From the NCBI GenBank assembly GCA_007115705.1, contig QXEO01000339.1, forward strand, positions 2,312,191-2,376,190: DNA of 64,000 bases, read 5' to 3'. The notes under the pieces were generated by a model that did not search any database, was not told where the DNA came from, and saw only the letters and a program-made list of their open reading frames with translations. This document shows positions 41,335-53,507 of the stretch, one piece after another (within the stretch, counting starts at the first letter, position 1; each line of letters starts with the position of its first letter). The position numbers and the translations under genes are program-made. The stretch is from Dactylis glomerata. Taxonomy: Eukaryota > Streptophyta > Magnoliopsida > Poales > Poaceae.

Positions 41335-41985
41335 TCATGCAAATAGAAACTCATGCAAATAGATAGAACTTCTTCCCTTTGGCATCAAGACGCCAAAAAG
41401 GGAGAGAACACAACGAGATCCCTCATCGTAATCGGCGAAGTCCTCATCATCCTCCTCATCTTCTTCTTCACTTGCACCTTCACCTTCATCTTCCTCTTCC
41501 TCATCAATGGCTTCCTTGCCCTTGGACGTGACCTCCGCCAATTCCTTCCAATCAAAGGAGGCTCCTTCTTTTGACTTGCCAATGAAGAAGGTGTCCTCGG
41601 AGTTGACTTGCTCTTCGGTCTCATCTTGAGTGCTTTCACCCTTGCCCTTATCCACAATCCTCAAGCGAGCATCCAAGTCACATTGCTTAATCCGGAGACG
41701 CTTGCGCTCTACATAGTCATCATATTGAGTGTGGTGAACATCATTGTTCATGCAAAACAAAGCATCCTTAAATTTTTGCATGTCACATATTTCAATAAAA
41801 TCATGAAGATGCATAGAGGCATCCTATTGTGCACTACCACCAAATTGCTCCCTAGTTATCAAGTTCAAAAGACTAGGACCCACTTCAAAGCTTTCAGCTT
41901 GAATATCAGGTGTGCAAATAGGCCTATCTATAAAATGCTCATTAGGAGTATTTGTGTAGTTGCACAACTTAGTTCTTTCTCCCAT
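41335..41985 (-). pseudogene. gag: Athila-like gag N terminus in frame with an acidic C-terminal segment
   Basis: The - strand ATG at 41985 begins MGERTKLC. The stretch FEVGPSLLNLITREQFGGSA followed by MHLHDFIEICD matches the start of Athila/Tat gag (QFGGSPxEDPNxHLxxFxEIC). TAG at 41826-41824 breaks it. The frame then continues through VERKRLRIKQCDLDARL to a strongly acidic run (EEEDEGEGASEEEDEEDDED) and ends at 41335. The tail LFGVLMPKG, encoded by a GATGCCAAAGGGA-type sequence, resembles the 3' region of SIRE copia elements. I therefore suspect a deletion junction inside the ORF, near 41700-41780. Confidence 0.5.
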
Positions 41986-42283
41986 TATGCAAGTTTTTAG
42001 TTTTTAGAGTGAAAACTGAAATTAAAATGATACTACAACTAATGCAACCAAAATAAAAAGTAGTAAACAAAATGCAAAACAAAAAATAAAATGAAAACGA
42101 AAAAAGTAAAGTAAATGCAAAACTGAAAAAATCATAATATGCAAGACAACAACAAAACAAAAATAAAGTACTTTGCAAATCTAAAAGGACAAGATGATAC
42201 TCACGTAAGTGCAACCTCCCCAAGCTTAGGCGATTGCACAAGCTGGTGATGAACACTTTCTTGTGAGCAATCCTTCTACTAGT
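41986..42283 (-). other. Athila-like leader between primer site and gag
   Basis: This is A-rich (+ strand) sequence without coding potential between the gag-like ATG and the primer binding site. It is compatible with a retroelement 5' leader. Confidence 0.5.
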
Positions 42284-42301
42284 TCCCCGGCAACGGCGCC
42301 A
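42284..42301 (-). other. Primer binding site, TGGCGCC type
   Basis: The - strand reads TGGCGCCGTTGCCGGGGA, the familiar primer site of Athila and related gypsy elements, usually attributed to tRNA-Asp. It orients the fragment: LTR to the right, gag to the left. Confidence 0.85.
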
Positions 42302-43016
42302 GAAAATCTTCTTGATGCTTCGCTAGGTTAAGACTCTGAGTGTAGAGTGCTGAGCATAGGGAAGCTTGATTTTCCCCACAAAGGTCTCTCGAGGGTTTAT
42401 AACAAACTCTCGGGGAACTGTGTGTTCCTGTCCCTCTTCTAACAAGCTGCAAGGTAAAATAAATTTGCTTTGTGCCCTCAACATCACCAAGTGGTTGTCA
42501 AACACAAGGTGTGTGTAAGTATACAAAACTAAAAATGAATATGCCATATAAAATAAATAAATATGCAAATGCAACGGTGCAAGAAATCCTATGCCGCGGG
42601 AATATGCAAACTAAAGTAATATGCAATACAATGATAAACTGTAAAAGATATAGTTGTAGTGTTTTGGTTTGTGAAATGCAATAAAGGAAATGTTTTTGTA
42701 TTTTCTAAATTAATAATGACTGAAAATAAAGACAACGATAAATTGAATGGAATGTTGTTTCTTATAGTAAAAAGTTGACCAGGGTTCATGGGTTCACTAA
42801 TGCACTCTCTCATAAAAGATATGACGGACATAGGATCATACAATTAACATAAAAGATTACAGCAAAGTTCACATTCAAATGAATTCATATGGGCATCACA
42901 TCCTATATAGAGATGTTTTGGTTATTCATCTCTCTCATACTCCACCGAGATGGGTTTTTAATCTAGTCACCTCGATATTAAGATAAACTCAGAGCAAAAA
43001 GAAGGACACTAGCAAG
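42302..43016 (-). repeat. 5' LTR remnant of the Athila-like element
   Basis: The sequence right of the primer site should be LTR. The - strand end is near GCATCAAGAAGATTTTC. I cannot find the outer border. From 43017 a + strand gypsy relic begins, so the LTR is probably truncated there. No second copy is in the window. Confidence 0.45.
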
Positions 43017-44272
43017 GTGCTTTGCTTCAATTGCAGGGAGCTAGGACATTTTGCGAAGAAATGTACAGAAAGGAACAACAAAGCAAACGGACAAGGTATC
43101 ATGAAGAAGAACCTCAACCATATCACCTGTTATACATGCAAGCAACAGGGACACTATTTAGAGCAATGCAAAGAGAAAAGTACTTCAAGACTTCAGTGAA
43201 CTGGGGTAACTGAAGGATGCCGCAAATACGAGGAGAAGACACAACAAGGTGTAGCCAACTTAAGCAATTGTATACAGCTACTACTTGTAATAAATATTGT
43301 AAGGACATGTAAAAGCAATGAGCGACTTTGTTGGATGCATAATATCTTTCTTATGAGTTGGAAAACCAAAGCATCTACAAGCTAAGAGCTAATGCCATAC
43401 GAGAGTTTACGCAAACCCCTAGCTAAGGAAAGATAGATTTGTTTTAAAAAAATGGAAATTGGAACATTGGTTCTATTTCCCAGAAAATTTTGTCAAAGCT
43501 AGTGAGATTGACCAAGAGTTAAAATGCAAGATGCACCAAACCAAATACAAGGTAATGATTGGGTGCGACATGGATTGGCCCCCATGATGACTACTCATAT
43601 TGTTCGCTCTTGTTATGAGAAATGGTTATTCTAGAGAGACATACCTACAAGAGAGATGACATTGTTAAGCCTGAATCTTAGGAGGATAAGATGTTATACC
43701 CTTATAATAGGCAAGTGATGCCAAAACATAGGAATACGGTGAGGATGAACCACAAGCTTACCATTGAAAATTACTTATGACGAAAGAAGTCTTACCGACC
43801 TTGAAAGCTCTGTTTGACCCAATAGTGCTTACAAAGGAAGGAACCATAAGATGGAAGACTGCCAAGGATGTCAACAAAGAGGATCAAAAGAAAATATGAT
43901 ATCACCTTAACTTGGTCTTTTGATTGACCCAAAGAGTGACGCTTCAGTGTCCAAAGTAGTTCAACAAGTGTCATTGTTGGATTGAGGCATTTCAATGGAG
44001 GAAAGTTATGTTCAAGCTATATCAAGGAAGATTGAATCCTAGAGTATGTGAATAGACACCCACCTATTGGAAATGAAGATAGAAGCTACATATGGTACAA
44101 AAGATGACCTAGTGTCAAGTCATATCCCAGATGTGCTTACTATGAACCAAAGACCTAGACTACCCACAAAATTTTCTTTTAAGGGTGGTAGCCCACCTAA
44201 GTGTCCCAAACCCATCTCTCTTTCTAGCCTCTCTGAATCTCGGGGACGAGATTCCTTTTAAGGGTGGTAGTG
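43017..44272 (+). pseudogene. Internal remnant of a Tekay-like element with two zinc knuckles
   Basis: The + strand reads LCFNCRELGHFAKKC and CYTCKQQGHYLEQC, two CX2CX4HX4C knuckles 25 residues apart, so this is a gag nucleocapsid end. After 43199 the sequence has no sustained frame. The last bases carry the sequence SLSESRGRDSF and CCTTTTAAGGGTGGTAG, a typical pol end and polypurine tract abutting the LTR at 44273. Most of gag-pol is deleted (about 1.3 kb remain) and no primer site or 5' LTR is visible. Confidence 0.6.
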
Positions 44273-47200
44273 TGTAACATCCCAGATTTTTCCAAATTTT
44301 GGAATAAACAAACAAATTGAATTGAATGAATTGTTTATGTTGATTGAAAATTCACAAGGAATTTAAAAACTTTTGAGTTTACTTAAAAGTTTTTCCCTAA
44401 ATAAAGTTTTGCCAAAATTTTCAAACCCAATTTATTTTGCTTTCAAGTTTCAAATCATAAAGGAGTTTAAATTTGAGAGTACAAAACTCTGGAAAACCCT
44501 ACTATGCAAAAACATTGACCAAATAGCCAAATAAGGCAAAATGGGCAATCTGGCGATTTCTATATTCCAAAAACAATTTAAAATAGCAACATTTTACAAA
44601 TTGGTATTTTACAAGATTTTAGAAAAATATATGTATCTCCAAAACCCCCCACTTTGGATTATATGCATGAAACCCTATTGGGCTACCCTAACCTTTTGAA
44701 ATTTTGAATATTTATTTTGGAACCAAAATAGTGCCAAGATGTTTCTTTTCAAATGAGGTTTCCTAAAATGTTTGAATTTCGAATTTCTGAGTCTGTTTGA
44801 CCTCTGTTTGAATCAGATTGGTTTTGAAGTCATTTCAAATAAAGGAACTCAGAAAAAGAAAAGAAGAGAAGATCAGATAAAAAGAAGACAAAAGGTCCCG
44901 GGGATCCCTTTCAGCCCAACCCAGAAAATGGCCCAAGGCCCGGCATGACCAAAACCCGAACCGGTAACCATCCTCACCCTCTCCCCCGCTGACAGGTGGA
45001 ATCCCACTGTTAGGGTCATCCCTAACCCCCCAGCCCGAATCCCTCGCACCCGAAAACACCCACGATCCCCACTCCCCCTCTCGCTCCCCAGGGCACCAAT
45101 GGACCTGTATCAACACCCCGCCGTTCCCCCAAACCTCCTCTCCCTTCCCCCCCATCTCCAAGAATACGAGATGCTGCCAGGGTTCCTCGATTGCTCGTCA
45201 GAGTCTGCAGCACCGCCGCAGTAATTCTGCCTTTGCCATGGACTCCGTGAGCAAGAGCCACTGGTTCTTGCTCCCTTCTCCTTCCCTCTCTTGTGCGCAT
45301 CTCCTCAGATTTCCTCGTGTTTTCCCCACAGCAAATCTACAGCAACGTCAATGTCCAAGTCGCCGCCTCCAGAAGCCCTCCGTCCGTGTCCTGCAACTCC
45401 TCCAGGAAACAATCAAGCACGCCGACCACGCATTCGTTTTCTCCGTGAAGCTCCGCACCTCGTACACCACTTCCTTGTCTCCCAGGACAATGGAAGCACC
45501 CTCGCCGTAGATAGCAGTGGCGTTGGAGTCTCGCCGTCGACGCCTTCTTGGTGAGCCCCTCCCCTTTTTCTTTCAGACCCTTGGATCCAAAATCAATGGC
45601 CACAATTAGATCCTTAACTGAAACGATACAAGCAGATCTGATCCGTCCATTTCAACTTAAATCTAATGGCTGAAATCCTTGATCTGGCCGAACCGATACC
45701 GGCCTATTAGAAGGTGCCACGTGGCCTCCCTGAATCCAAATAGATTTAAACAATTTCCAAATAGACAGAAACTTACAAAATGCATAGAAAATAATCCAGA
45801 CGTCCAAAAATTACAAATTTTATATCAATGGAATCCTAAAAATGTGTAGAACCCGTTTATGCAGAAACATTACATAGTTACTGCACAAAAATTTGAAATG
45901 TAATTCAAATGATTTAAATTGCATATTTACACCATTTCATTCATAACTTTAGTTCCACACATCCAAAAATCACAAATTTGTAGTCTATGGAATCCTCTTA
46001 AAATGTAGAACATTTTAGAACCAGAAAACACGAAAGTTGACATGTGCACAAACTTGGCACATTCAAATTCATGCAAATCACTAATTTGGTCATAACTTGA
46101 TTTCCAAAATTGATTTTGGAGTGAAACCAATTGCAGTAGCTTTGTTTAACAGGATCCTATCCAGTAGCAACACTTCCCAAAATACTTGAACCACTTTGCA
46201 AATATTCAAATTCAAATATGAGGATTTGAGTATTTTCATTATAGAATTATTTCTATAATTCCTTTCAATATGATTCCTCCTACAAAAATGTATCATACGA
46301 TCATACCTATCTATCCCTATCATGTTGACTCTTGATCATGACCCAATATCATGCCATCTTATTCTTGTGGACCTTGTTTATAATATTCAAATTACACTTG
46401 AGTAATTTGAGTAAATGGTGATATATCTCAATTAGTTTTTCCTTTGCCATTTGTGGTGATACACTCTATCCTATATCACACATCTCTTAAACCATTCAAA
46501 ATCCATTAACATCTTTTAACCACAACCTCACCCAAAACTTGTTCATACCCAAGCCTTAGTGTAACTTGTGCTATCTTGAGTACGTGTGGTCACACTTTAT
46601 TCAATAGTATCTGGTTGCACTATTTTATACTTATGTGATTCTATCCACATGAGCCATTCCCAAATTTTATCCATGCTCATGTACAGCATAAGGATTCTTT
46701 CTATTGTAACTTCAAGGATAATTTCTTTCTAAGCATTTGAATTTATCATCGGGACTATCAAAGCCATATCTTGCAAGCCACAAGCCTAATGCCATATCTT
46801 TCTTACCATCAACTCATAATAAAGTTAAAATGATAAATCAACCCATTCCAATTGTATGCATTGCTTGATTTTGTTCGTATTGGATTGGTGTGTTTATGTT
46901 GTGTTATTTTATATATTATAGTTTGGTACGGAGTGCAACGTGTTTTGTTGAGAGAAGTGAAAGAGCTTAAACTCCAAAAAGGCAAGTGACACACATTCTT
47001 CCACCTACATTTTTACTACTGCATTAGTGTTTTCCTGTAGTATGCATGATAGGTTGATTTTCAAAGAAGTTTATGAAATGCTTAGATCCTAGTAGTGTGT
47101 AGCCATCCTTTAAACCCCACTTGCTAGGGTTGCAAACTTACTATGGAAAATGATGCCATGCTTTGTTGATGAATTGTTCCAAAAGTTCAACTACAACCCT

Positions 47201-48304
47201 AATGAAATACTTGGGTGGAATTGGTATTGCTTGGTTTACGTTGAGTGGCTACCCAAGGCCACACACCTGGCTTTCAACCCAGGACTTGTGTGGTGGTTAT
47301 CACCTGGGGGTACACTTGAGGACGGCCACCCAGGAACAAAGAGATTATTATGTCTTCCGTGTTTAGAGTACTTCCAGTGCAACCTTATGACATTATGGGC
47401 TCTGTCTTGATTGAGTATGATGTGAGGGTTCAACTTGTTGCTTGACATCGGTGTTATTTGGGAATGGGTCTTGCTTGTATGGTTGAATTCTCCTTCTGAA
47501 AGGTCTTGTCTCATTCTATATGGGTAGAATGGGTCTTAAGGTGAAAGTGCACAACCCCTGCAGGGTGTAAAACTAATCGATTAGCCGTGTCCCCGGTTAT
47601 GGACAATTTGAGTCTCTAGACAAGGACGTACAGAAGAATCTCATCACCATTTTTGAATGATTAAAATTTATTTAGAAACACTCAGGACAGGGACTACTCA
47701 GGGCTGCACACCTGGCTGCCAACCTAGGACTTGTGTGGTGATTTTCACCTGAGGGCTATCCTGGTTTTGTTGAGTAACTACCCAGGGCCACATACCTTGC
47801 AAGTATGTGGTGGTTTTCACCTGGGGGTTATCTTGACCCTTAAAGTCTTTAAATGATTAAAAATGTTTTGATTTGGAAAATATAGGATAAAATTTGCTTT
47901 TTGAAAATTAGCCCAAAACTCCACTAGCCCAATATCATGTAGTATAGTATTTTCACAACAGCCACCAAATATGTGTCATTTGCTAGTACATCATTGTACT
48001 GACCCCCATTCATTGGAGCTAGATATTCAAATGTGCAAGTTAATCGGATAAGGAACGATTAGTAGGATCTCGAGTCTACATTCCAACATGTTTGCCTATG
48101 GCACGTGATGAAGATGGAGGCTCATTACCACTATGTTATTCCGCTATGTATTTTTAAGATTTGAGACTTGTGTAACTGGATTTACGTTGTAATATTGGGT
48201 ACTATTGCAATGATTACTATATTTTGTACTGTGGTGCTATCAGTGATCCAGGGAATAGCACTTAACATAGGAAATCTGCCTTTTTCAAAAGGTAGGACGC
48301 TACA
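44273..48304 (+). repeat. 3' LTR of a Tekay-like element, 4032 bp
   Basis: It starts TGTAACATCCCAGATTTTTCC and ends GGTAGGACGCTACA. A GC-rich island lies at about 44895-45560. ORFs in it such as 45238-45510 resemble first exons but are LTR sequence. It is collinear with the LTRs of the nested element: compare 47330-47416 with 5131-5221, and TAGTACATCATTGTACTGA near 47985 with the block at 5772-5793. The AT-rich part 46380-46980 contains nothing else. Confidence 0.85.
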
Positions 48305-49160
48305 CTCAGCCCTACACTGCATACCATGAAAAATATATACTCCTACCACCGGAGCCGCATACAGTTTTGGTCTCATCCACCGTATTTGAGCCGCTTCACC
48401 GTACCGGATCTAGTTCATACAATCCCTGGTCCACCTCACTTAACCAGCTTTGTTGTTGCTGGCGAGCCTTGCACCGGATCTAATTCACCGACGCTCAAGA
48501 GCACCGCCGCGCCGAAGCCGATCTATCGCCTAGATCTCCTTCCTCGCTGCCGACTGCTACCGCCGGAGCCAGTTCACCAATGTCCATCACACATGATCTA
48601 CTTCACCGACTTCCTTGTGCACAACACTAATGCACTGCATAGGATCTGCTTCACCCACGCTCACGTACACAGCGCCAAGGATGATTAGATGGCTCCTCGA
48701 CCTAGGTATTTCTTATCTCTCTGCGTGTTTTTTGTTAGACATATAGCAGGTTCAAGCTTGTTCCCAGTGAACTTTATGTCTGTATTCTTGCTACATACAC
48801 ATACCAAGTCACTGTGCATGTTCAGTTCTTTGTGCTACTCCGTGCTTAGCAAGTCACTGCATGTGTTGTTCTGTAGTTCTAGTTCATGGTAAATTTTAGG
48901 TCACTGAACATATTGGATAGCATTCCCTGCTCTACACGCTCACATGTGGTGCCAATATGTTTTCTGTCTTGTTCATTCTTAGCTACCAGTACGAAACATC
49001 CTGCTATTGTGTTGTCCATGGCAAATTCTTAGTCACTAATCATGTCGGTTTTCATTTCCTGCTCTTCGAATGTTGCCATTATATATTTTACATACCTGGT
49101 TCATCCTAATCTATGATAGTTACTACTTGCTATTATTTCATGTCTGATATCTTTTTACTA
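48305..49160 (+). other. Unassigned segment with repeated GGATCTxxTTCACC motif
   Basis: The motif occurs around 48389, 48406, 48476, 48565, 48594 and 48642 (for example GGATCTAATTCACCGA, TGATCTACTTCACCGA). An ATG at 48689 is followed by CCTCGACCTAG/GTATTT, a possible short first exon with donor, but no continuing exon is evident. The ORF 48326-48688 has no recognisable domain. From 48890 on the DNA is AT-rich and leads into the tandem array. Confidence 0.4.
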
Positions 49161-50283
49161 TCATCTAGTACATGTTTAAGCTCGTTAGGCTGTTTCGTAA
49201 CATTTGTGTGTGTGTGTGCAATCTAATTCTTGAGAAGCTGCAAGACTAATTGTTTTCTCTTACTTTGCATGGAGCTCACACCTGGAATACTTAAGTCGTC
49301 GAGTGAACTGCTATGATCTTTCAAGTACATTTCCCTTTTATTTTGCTATATTTTGCAATCTGTTTATCTTTTGAATCCATATGTGTTTATGAGTGGCCAT
49401 ATCAGGGTCGACAAAGAGCTACTGCAAGTCCCCAGATTAATTCTGACGTGCTTAGCTACATAAGGCACATGGTAGTTGAATTGCTTAATTTTATGTGGCT
49501 CTGTCTATGTTGGCCGATGATTAGAGTAGTGACATAATTTATGATTGGTCCCCACATATATTGAGATCATAAGTAACTCTGCCATTCCTGTGACTACATC
49601 TATAGGATTTCCATGTTGAAATTTCTCAAATCCAGCCTAAATCCTAACTCACCTACAAACCTGACATCCCCCATATGATACCTGGAAAACTTGAAATCGA
49701 TTAAGTGAAGCATTGGTAGTGCCTGTCAAGTATGTTTCCCTTCCGTTTCACTCTATATACAATCTGTTTATCATGTTGTGTGCTGACGAGTGGCCAAACC
49801 ATTGTGCCGAGCATCTTAAATGAATGTATCACCAACAAGATGACCTACGTTTAGACTCGACAAAGAGCTACTGTAAGTCCCTAGATTAATTTTTATGTGC
49901 TTAGTGACACAAGGCACATGATAGTTGAATTGCTTGATTGTCTATGGCACTATCATTATTGGCCGATGATTAGAGCAATAAGTAATTTTGTGCCATTCCT
50001 CTGATTATATCTTTAGAATATCCATGTTGTAATTTCTCATTTCATTATGCAACTAATTGGTATTGTGCATAGTATGGTAGTTCACAAGTGATTGTCTTTT
50101 TGTTTGCAATCTAGTTTTGCAAGAGCTGGCAACACTAATTAGTTTCTCTTACTTTGCTTGGAGCTGACACCTAGAAAACTTGAAATCATAGTGTGTAGCA
50201 CTAGTAGTATCTTTCAAGTACATTTCCCTTTTGTTTTGCTATATAAAATCTGTTTATTATGTTGTGTGCTTACGAGAGGCCAT

Positions 50284-50640
50284 ATGTAGCCCACTCGGCC
50301 CAAGCCTCCGGCCCAAGCCTCCGACGATGGGCCTCGCTCCGCTCGTCAGAAGTTGGCCTTTACTTTGTACAATTTGGATCAACATATAACACGAGGCATT
50401 ATCTGAGTTGGCCTTAGAGGATGGGCTCTATCTCTAGGATACCCATCTTGAAATGGTCTGGACTTTATTCACGGAACAAATTTATTTGGTTGTCATTCAT
50501 CCATTTTCTATCTTGATTTTTTACAACATTAGCACAATAGTTCACTTGCTTGTTTTTCTTATGATCTTGTTCTTTGGCTGCTGAGTAAGACAATGCTACC
50601 ATCAGCAGCTGGACATCGTTTAAACTTGTCAGGCTGCTCA
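50284..50640. other. Patch breaking the tandem array
   Basis: It starts with GGCC-rich sequence (CGGCCCAAGCCTCC, partly duplicated) like the subterminal zone at 56 kb. It continues into a segment (50395-50520) that recurs at about 54730-54860 with high identity. It is probably an internal rearrangement of the CACTA element. Confidence 0.5.
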
Positions 50641-50940
50641 GATAACATTTGTGTGTGCAATCTGATTCTTCAAAAGCTGCAAGACTAATTTTTTTCAACA
50701 AAATCATAGAGTGAACCGCTACTATGATCTTACAAGTACATTTCCATTTTGTTTTGCTATATTTACAATCTGTTTATCATGTTGAATCCATATGTGTTTA
50801 CGAGTGGCAATACAATTATGTAGATTATCTTAAATGATTCTACCAACAAGATGAGATGCGTTCAGTGTCGAGAAAGAACTACTGTAAATCCCCAGTTTAT
50901 TTCTGATGTGCATGGCTATATAAGGCACATGGTAGCTGAA

Positions 50941-53507
50941 TGCCACATCCCAAAATTTCCCAAATTTTGGAATGTGAAAAAATGCTTGTTTGATTGTCTT
51001 AGATTGAAGATTTCAAAGGAACTGAAACTTTTGAGGTTCAAATAAACAATTCCCAAAATTTATTCCTTTGAGGTTCATGGCATGATTTTATACATCTCAT
51101 ATTTTCCAAGAATTTTCTTTTAAAATTTTGCATTCTTGAAACCCTTTCAAAACCCTAAGGGCATTCTTGTAATAAATTTAATTTTGAAAATTATTTATTG
51201 GAGAAAAAAATCTCATGTTGCCCTATTTTGGATAACAAATTTTTTATAATAACAAAATTATTAGTATTTAAGTCTACCAGCTTTGAATCAAGTTGAATGG
51301 TTATGTTTGAAACAGAAAATAAAAAGAAGTGATTCTTTTTAAAAAAGAGGACTGGCAGTTAAGTGGGTTGGCCCGACCAACCCAGCAGAGCCAGCCCACC
51401 CGCACTCCCTCTCTTTCCCCTCTATTTTTTTCCACCGACAGGCAGGACCCACCGGTCGGGCTCCTCCTGAACCTCTCTCCATTTTCTCCCGCACCTGCTC
51501 CCAACCACGTCGCCCACTTCCCCACTCCCCTCAGTCCCCAGGCACCAGCAGCCCATTGGTGACGCCCTGATACTCTCCCACACCCCATCATCCCTCTCCC
51601 CAGCCAACCACCCAGAGCATAGCCGCCAGTCTGCGGTAATTGCTCGCCGGAGCTCACCGATGTGCACTGCACTCCGTCCATTCGTAGCCACCGCACAGGT
51701 CCACGCCTAGACCCGCTGATCAAGGATGCATGCTCGCCGAGCCCCACCACGCACCATACACCTCCTCCCCAACTTCCAGGACCGCCGGGGGAACCTCACC
51801 GTCGACGACCGTGCCGACCGCAGCCGCCGCCATCTGTCCTTCCGGTGAGCCTCACTGGTTAGATCTTGACCGTCCATCCTTCCTAAGATCCAACGGCTTC
51901 TATTCGTGATCCAAGCAAAGGGGTATCAGCGAATAGAAATGCGTCGCGTGGCAAAGCCCTTTTTCCTGTAAATACGATTATCTTTTTAATAGGCAGAAAA
52001 TAAGTAAATTTTGCACAATTCATATCTAGAGTTCTATAAGTCTAAAAATTTCAAATTTTATGTCTATAGAATCCTTGAAACATAAGGAACACCATGGAGT
52101 AATAAAATATAAATTTTACTGAATGTTTATGTGGACCAAATTTAAAATGCCTAAATGGTGTATTCTTACTATATTTCAAATTCTAAAAATGCAAATTAAT
52201 CGATTCCTTTTGCATTGATTCTGTAAAACCATTATTGAACCATAGAATTCTCTATGGTGGAAATTATAAGTCTCTGTTCTACTGTTTTCACTTGTCTCAA
52301 CATGTGCCTTGGTAAAACTTGTAGAATAAATGGAAAACGTTGTTTTCAATTAATTCTTGCACCAAGGTTTTGCAAAATAAATTTTTGAACAGAAACTTTG
52401 ATTTGATCAAACACTTATAAAGAGAAGAAAAATCTTTGAACGATCCATGTCATGGCATGCATATTATTCTTTGCATGTGTGTTGTCTTGTATGTGTGTAT
52501 TTATTGCAATACTCCCTCAATGTGTAGATTGTTCGAAGTGTGACCATTGTTGTGGTGAGAAGTGTGTGAGCACCAAGCACAATTAAAGTAAGTTCACTTT
52601 GATCATTCCCCCAAATTGTTTACTATGCAAGAAGTATGCTATGAGTAGAGTTGCATGTGTAAGACTAATGATGGATCTACGTTATGCTATGAAACCATGG
52701 TAGGATATCCATATGATGCATCAGGTTGAGTTGCATGGTAGGGGCATTGGGCCTGACCTACTAACATGTTGAGCTCGGTAGATAGTTGAGTTGCATGGTA
52801 GGGGCATTGAACCTAACCTACTGACATGCTGAGCTCGGTGGACAGTTGAGATGCATGGTAGGGGCATTGGGCCTGACCTACTGACACGTTGATCTTGTTA
52901 GAATGTGGAGTTGCATGGTAGGGGCATTAAGCCTGACCTACTGACATGTTGAGCTCGGTTGATCGTTAAGGTGCATGGTAGGGGCATTAAGCCTGACCTA
53001 CTGACATGTTGAGGCTAGTTTTTGGTTGGAGATTTGTTGTTTGACACCAGTAGATTTAGAGGATTGAAACCTTGAAGGAATAGGCAGTACAATGTATTTT
53101 CTTATCTCAAGTGTTTGAATAAGATATCACCTAGTGAACCTTGCCAATACAATTCAAATGTATTGACCATTCGTGGCTGCAACTTTTCATGTTGCTGGTT
53201 ACTCAGGTTGAGTTAGGTACGATGATAGGGTCGTGAGTCTTCACTCAGCTGTGTTCGCTCGTGGCACTAAATGGAGCCTTTTATGTTATTAGCTTTCCGC
53301 TGTTGAACTTTATTGGTGTTGAGCTAGTCTGCTCTCAGGCTATGCGAGTTGTATCGCACTATTTTAATTTCTGGATCATTCGATGTAATACAATTATGAC
53401 CTTTGTATCTTGGTATTACATCTTGAACTGTGTGTGCTAGCGAGTCGATCTAGGGACTAGCACAGAAAAGCATAGAGGCTTGACCCCTACCGGGTCCGGT
53501 CGCTTCC
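50941..53507 (+). repeat. Tekay-like solo LTR, 2567 bp
   Basis: It starts TGCCACATCCCAAAATTTCC and ends GGGTCCGGTCGCTTCC (the terminal CA is probably mutated). Flanks CTGAA (50936-50940) and TTGAA (53508-53512) look like a target duplication with one change. Removing the LTR restores the tandem-array unit, whose other copies read GTTGAATTGCTTGA here. A GC-rich island lies at 51350-51860. There is no internal element sequence, so it is a recombination product. Confidence 0.82.
52725..53023 (+). repeat. Five 60-bp tandem repeats inside the solo LTR
   Basis: Units begin at 52725, 52785, 52845, 52905 and 52965, each with GCATGGTAGGGGCATT and CCTGACCTACTGACA-like cores. Spacing is exactly 60 bases, with a few substitutions per unit. 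There are no variable spacers. Confidence 0.93.

Noticed and set aside
43792..44261. Short ORFs in the Tekay-like internal remnant
   Set aside because: The sequence is degraded. Only the terminal pol-end motif and polypurine tract are interpretable.
45238..45554. Exon-like + strand ORFs starting MDSVSKSHWF
   Set aside because: They are inside the GC island of the 44273-48304 LTR. Overlapping frames of similar length exist and there is no domain.
48326..48688. 120-codon + strand ORF beside the LTR end
   Set aside because: Low complexity with repeated TTCACC motifs and no recognisable domain; better described as a motif cluster.
52725..53023. Possible CRISPR-like array
   Set aside because: The units are contiguous 60-base repeats without unique spacers, in a plant LTR.
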